From Maricaulis sp. (GTDB taxonomy: Bacteria > Pseudomonadota > Alphaproteobacteria > Caulobacterales > Maricaulaceae): 23,645 bases of DNA. Every line of letters begins with the position of its first letter. The stretch's first letter is position 1. Shown piece after piece: positions 22,468-23,645 of this stretch. The DNA lies in assembly GCA_002694345.1 (NCBI GenBank), contig NZLV01000249.1, forward strand, positions 1-23,645, in the 5' to 3' direction. Both the position numbers and the translations under genes were made by a program. Under the pieces are notes generated by a model, which saw only the letters and a list, made by a program, of their open reading frames with translations, made no database searches and was not told the DNA's origin.

Positions 22468-22740
22468 ATGATGTTCCTCATCCGCGCCGCGTTTTGGCTA
22501 GCTGTGGTGAGCGTGTTTGTGCCGAGCGATTTCGCCGGCAATGCCTTCGACATGCCCATGTCCATCTCCGAGACCCAGATTGATGCGGCCAAGCCGGTCA
22601 ATGAATGGTGCGAGAGCAATGCGGCGATCTGCGAAGCCGGCCGTGAAGCGGTTCGCTTCGGCGGCTTCCTTACCGAAATGGCGACGGACCGTATCGAAAC
22701 CGCTCTCCTCGCTCAGGACGCAGCATCCTCCAAATCCTGA
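22468..22740 (+). CDS. DUF5330 family protein
   Basis: A 90-residue protein. It opens with an uncleaved-looking membrane anchor or signal (MMFLIRAAFWLAVVSVFVP). A short region with CESNAAICEAGREAV (two Cys, probably paired) and an amphipathic helix follow. This is the pattern of DUF5330, a small alphaproteobacterial family of unknown role. ATG 22468 has AGGAGG at 22452-22457, a strong ribosome site; the ATG at 22471 is equally possible. It is preceded by an AT-rich 222-bp gap. A hairpin follows the stop (22744-22763). Confidence 0.75.
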   Translation: MMFLIRAAFWLAVVSVFVPSDFAGNAFDMPMSISETQIDAAKPVNEWCESNAAICEAGREAVRFGGFLTEMATDRIETALLAQDAASSKS

Positions 22741-22743
22741 TGC

Positions 22744-22763
22744 GCATCGGCTTCGGCTGATGC
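22744..22763 (+). other. Stem-loop after the DUF5330 gene
   Basis: An 8-bp stem with one G-U pair (22744-22751 with 22756-22763) is capped by a TTCG loop, very stable as RNA. It starts 3 bp after the TGA stop. No T run follows, so it could be a transcript-end stabiliser or a partial terminator ahead of sufE. Confidence 0.45.
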
Positions 22764-22820
22764 CATCACTACATCGCAGGGCTTGCTTCAACCTCGCGCG
22801 CGCTCTACCTCCGCGCTGAC

Positions 22821-23237
22821 ATGACCGAGACAAGCATCCAGTCTGAGATCGACGAAATCGTCGAAGAGTTCGACTTCCTGGGCGACTGGGAAGAGCGCTA
22901 CCGGTATCTGATCGATATGGGCAAGGCGCTACCGGACCTCCCCGACAGCGAGAAGACCGACCTCAACAAGGTGAAAGGCTGTGTCAGCCAGGTCTGGCTC
23001 CTGACCGAGCAGGAGGGCGACACACTCCGCTTTCGGGCCGATAGTGACGCTCACATTGTACGCGGCCTCGCTGCCCTGCTGGTGCGGATCTATTCCGGGC
23101 GCACGCCCGACGACATCCTGTCCGTTGATGCCCGAGAAGTCCTCAAGCGGATTGGTCTGTCCGAACACCTGTCACCGCAGCGTTCCAACGGCCTGGCCTC
23201 CATGATTGGCCGCATCCGTCACGCCGCCGGCGCCTAG
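22821..23237 (+). CDS. sufE: SufE, cysteine desulfurase sulfur acceptor
   Basis: A 138-residue SufE, the usual length. SufE takes persulfide sulfur from the SufS desulfurase and passes it to the SufBCD scaffold for Fe-S cluster assembly. The sulfur-accepting residue is C54 in KVKGCVSQVWL, preceded by the conserved RYRYLIDMGKALPDLP. The C-terminal part is typical (GLAALLVRIYSGRTPDDIL, RIGLSEHLSPQRSNGLASM). No other suf gene is in the window, so it is separate from the suf operon here. The ribosome site is poor. Its TAG stop lies in CTAG (23234-23237), shared with the stop of the DUF6456 gene opposite. Confidence 0.93.
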   Translation: MTETSIQSEIDEIVEEFDFLGDWEERYRYLIDMGKALPDLPDSEKTDLNKVKGCVSQVWLLTEQEGDTLRFRADSDAHIVRGLAALLVRIYSGRTPDDILSVDAREVLKRIGLSEHLSPQRSNGLASMIGRIRHAAGA

Positions 23238-23645
23238 CCGTTCGTGTAGCCATAGACCTGCGCCAGGCGAGCAAAGGCCAGTTCAATGGCCGTTCGCCCG
23301 GACCGCTGCGCCCAGCCAAACCGTCGCTCCATGGCGGCCAGGCTTTCTTCGCGGATCAGGGCCGCCTCAATGATCCGCGCGAATTGCGGGCCGAGCGCGT
23401 CCAGGACCGTGAAGATGCGGTCCTTCGCGGCCAGGGCTGAAACAGCCGCGTCGTCCGGCCCTGATACACGAACCTCGCCCCGCCGCGGCGCGGTCGGTGA
23501 CCAGTTCCGTGTCACCGACTGGTGCAGCGTGGAGCGGACATAGTCGCAGAGAAACTGCTCGGCTGCGGCACAGGCGGTTTCGGACAACACACCTCGCCAT
23601 TTGGCAACAGCGCCCTCCTCCGGATTGATTGTCACCGCGCGCGGG
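23234..23645 (-). CDS. DUF6456 family protein, C-terminal part (5' end outside window)
   Basis: About 137 residues are visible, and the frame is still open at the window edge. A GTG at 23635 could be a start but is probably internal. The sequence has LSETACAAAEQFLCDYVRST, then VTRNWSP, ALGPQFARIIEAALIREESL, MERRFGWAQRSGRTAIELAF and LAQVYGY. This series is the DUF6456 domain, often found with an N-terminal DNA-binding-like region in alphaproteobacteria. The function is unproved. It ends tail to tail with sufE, sharing four bases. Confidence 0.75.
   Translation of the reverse strand, partial: PRAVTINPEEGAVAKWRGVLSETACAAAEQFLCDYVRSTLHQSVTRNWSPTAPRRGEVRVSGPDDAAVSALAAKDRIFTVLDALGPQFARIIEAALIREESLAAMERRFGWAQRSGRTAIELAFARLAQVYGYTNG

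Noticed and set aside
1..23645. CRISPR array, insertion sequence, prophage or defence island
   Set aside because: No regularly spaced repeats, transposase, integrase, phage structural gene or tRNA-flanking repeat was seen; gene content and codon use are uniform.

Overview
The window looks like chromosomal DNA of a high-GC alphaproteobacterium of the order Caulobacterales, most likely a marine Hyphomonadaceae/Maricaulis-type organism. This rests on several lines of evidence. There is a circularly permuted, two-piece tmRNA gene whose tag (ANDNFAEEVALAA) closely resembles the Caulobacter tag. An alpha-type SspB, DUF1491, DUF2336, DUF5330, DUF6456 and DUF3667 family proteins are present, as is a DivJ/PleC-like histidine kinase. 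TTAA-N7-TTAAC-like (CtrA-like) motifs occur in several intergenic gaps. No phage, transposon, CRISPR array, rRNA or tRNA gene was found.

Layout. 1-330: the end of an outer-membrane beta-barrel gene and a strong terminator. 370-1416: DUF3667 membrane protein with a zinc ribbon. 1520-1860: permuted tmRNA (ssrA). 1970-3068: a small lipoprotein gene with its own terminator, then an unrecognised Cys-rich protein gene behind a perfect TATAAT. 3198-5406: a tightly coupled operon of sspB, a PaaI-like thioesterase and an MFS transporter. 5403-8676: a YcgN-type Cys-cluster protein (minus), a PBP1A-family cell-wall synthase (plus) and a voltage-gated cation channel (minus) that overlaps the PBP gene tail to tail. 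8881-12911: a membrane GGDEF-EAL protein coupled to a secreted PAN-domain protein, then DUF2336 and a hypothetical. 12908-16551 (minus): an apparent operon DUF1491, hypothetical, prfC, mscS-like. 16609-19274: a BcsB-like periplasmic protein with no synthase nearby, and a secreted hypothetical. 19287-21044 (minus): DivJ/PleC-like kinase, divergent from a secreted protein at 21235. 22468-23645: DUF5330, SufE and the 3' part of a DUF6456 gene.

Themes. The window holds translation quality control (tmRNA, its presumed tag adaptor SspB 1.4 kb away, and RF3), envelope and surface functions (PBP, BcsB-like, PAN, several secreted proteins), c-di-GMP and cell-cycle signalling (GGDEF-EAL, DivJ-like kinase), and ion and osmotic channels (NaV-like, MscS).

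Most of the window is ordinary core genome. Four points stand out: the two-piece tmRNA with a variant tag next to sspB; a channel whose filter (TLEGWAT) has Gly where sodium channels have Ser; repeated use of the otherwise rare tetranucleotide CTAG as a shared double stop at convergent gene pairs; and an orphan BcsB-like gene.
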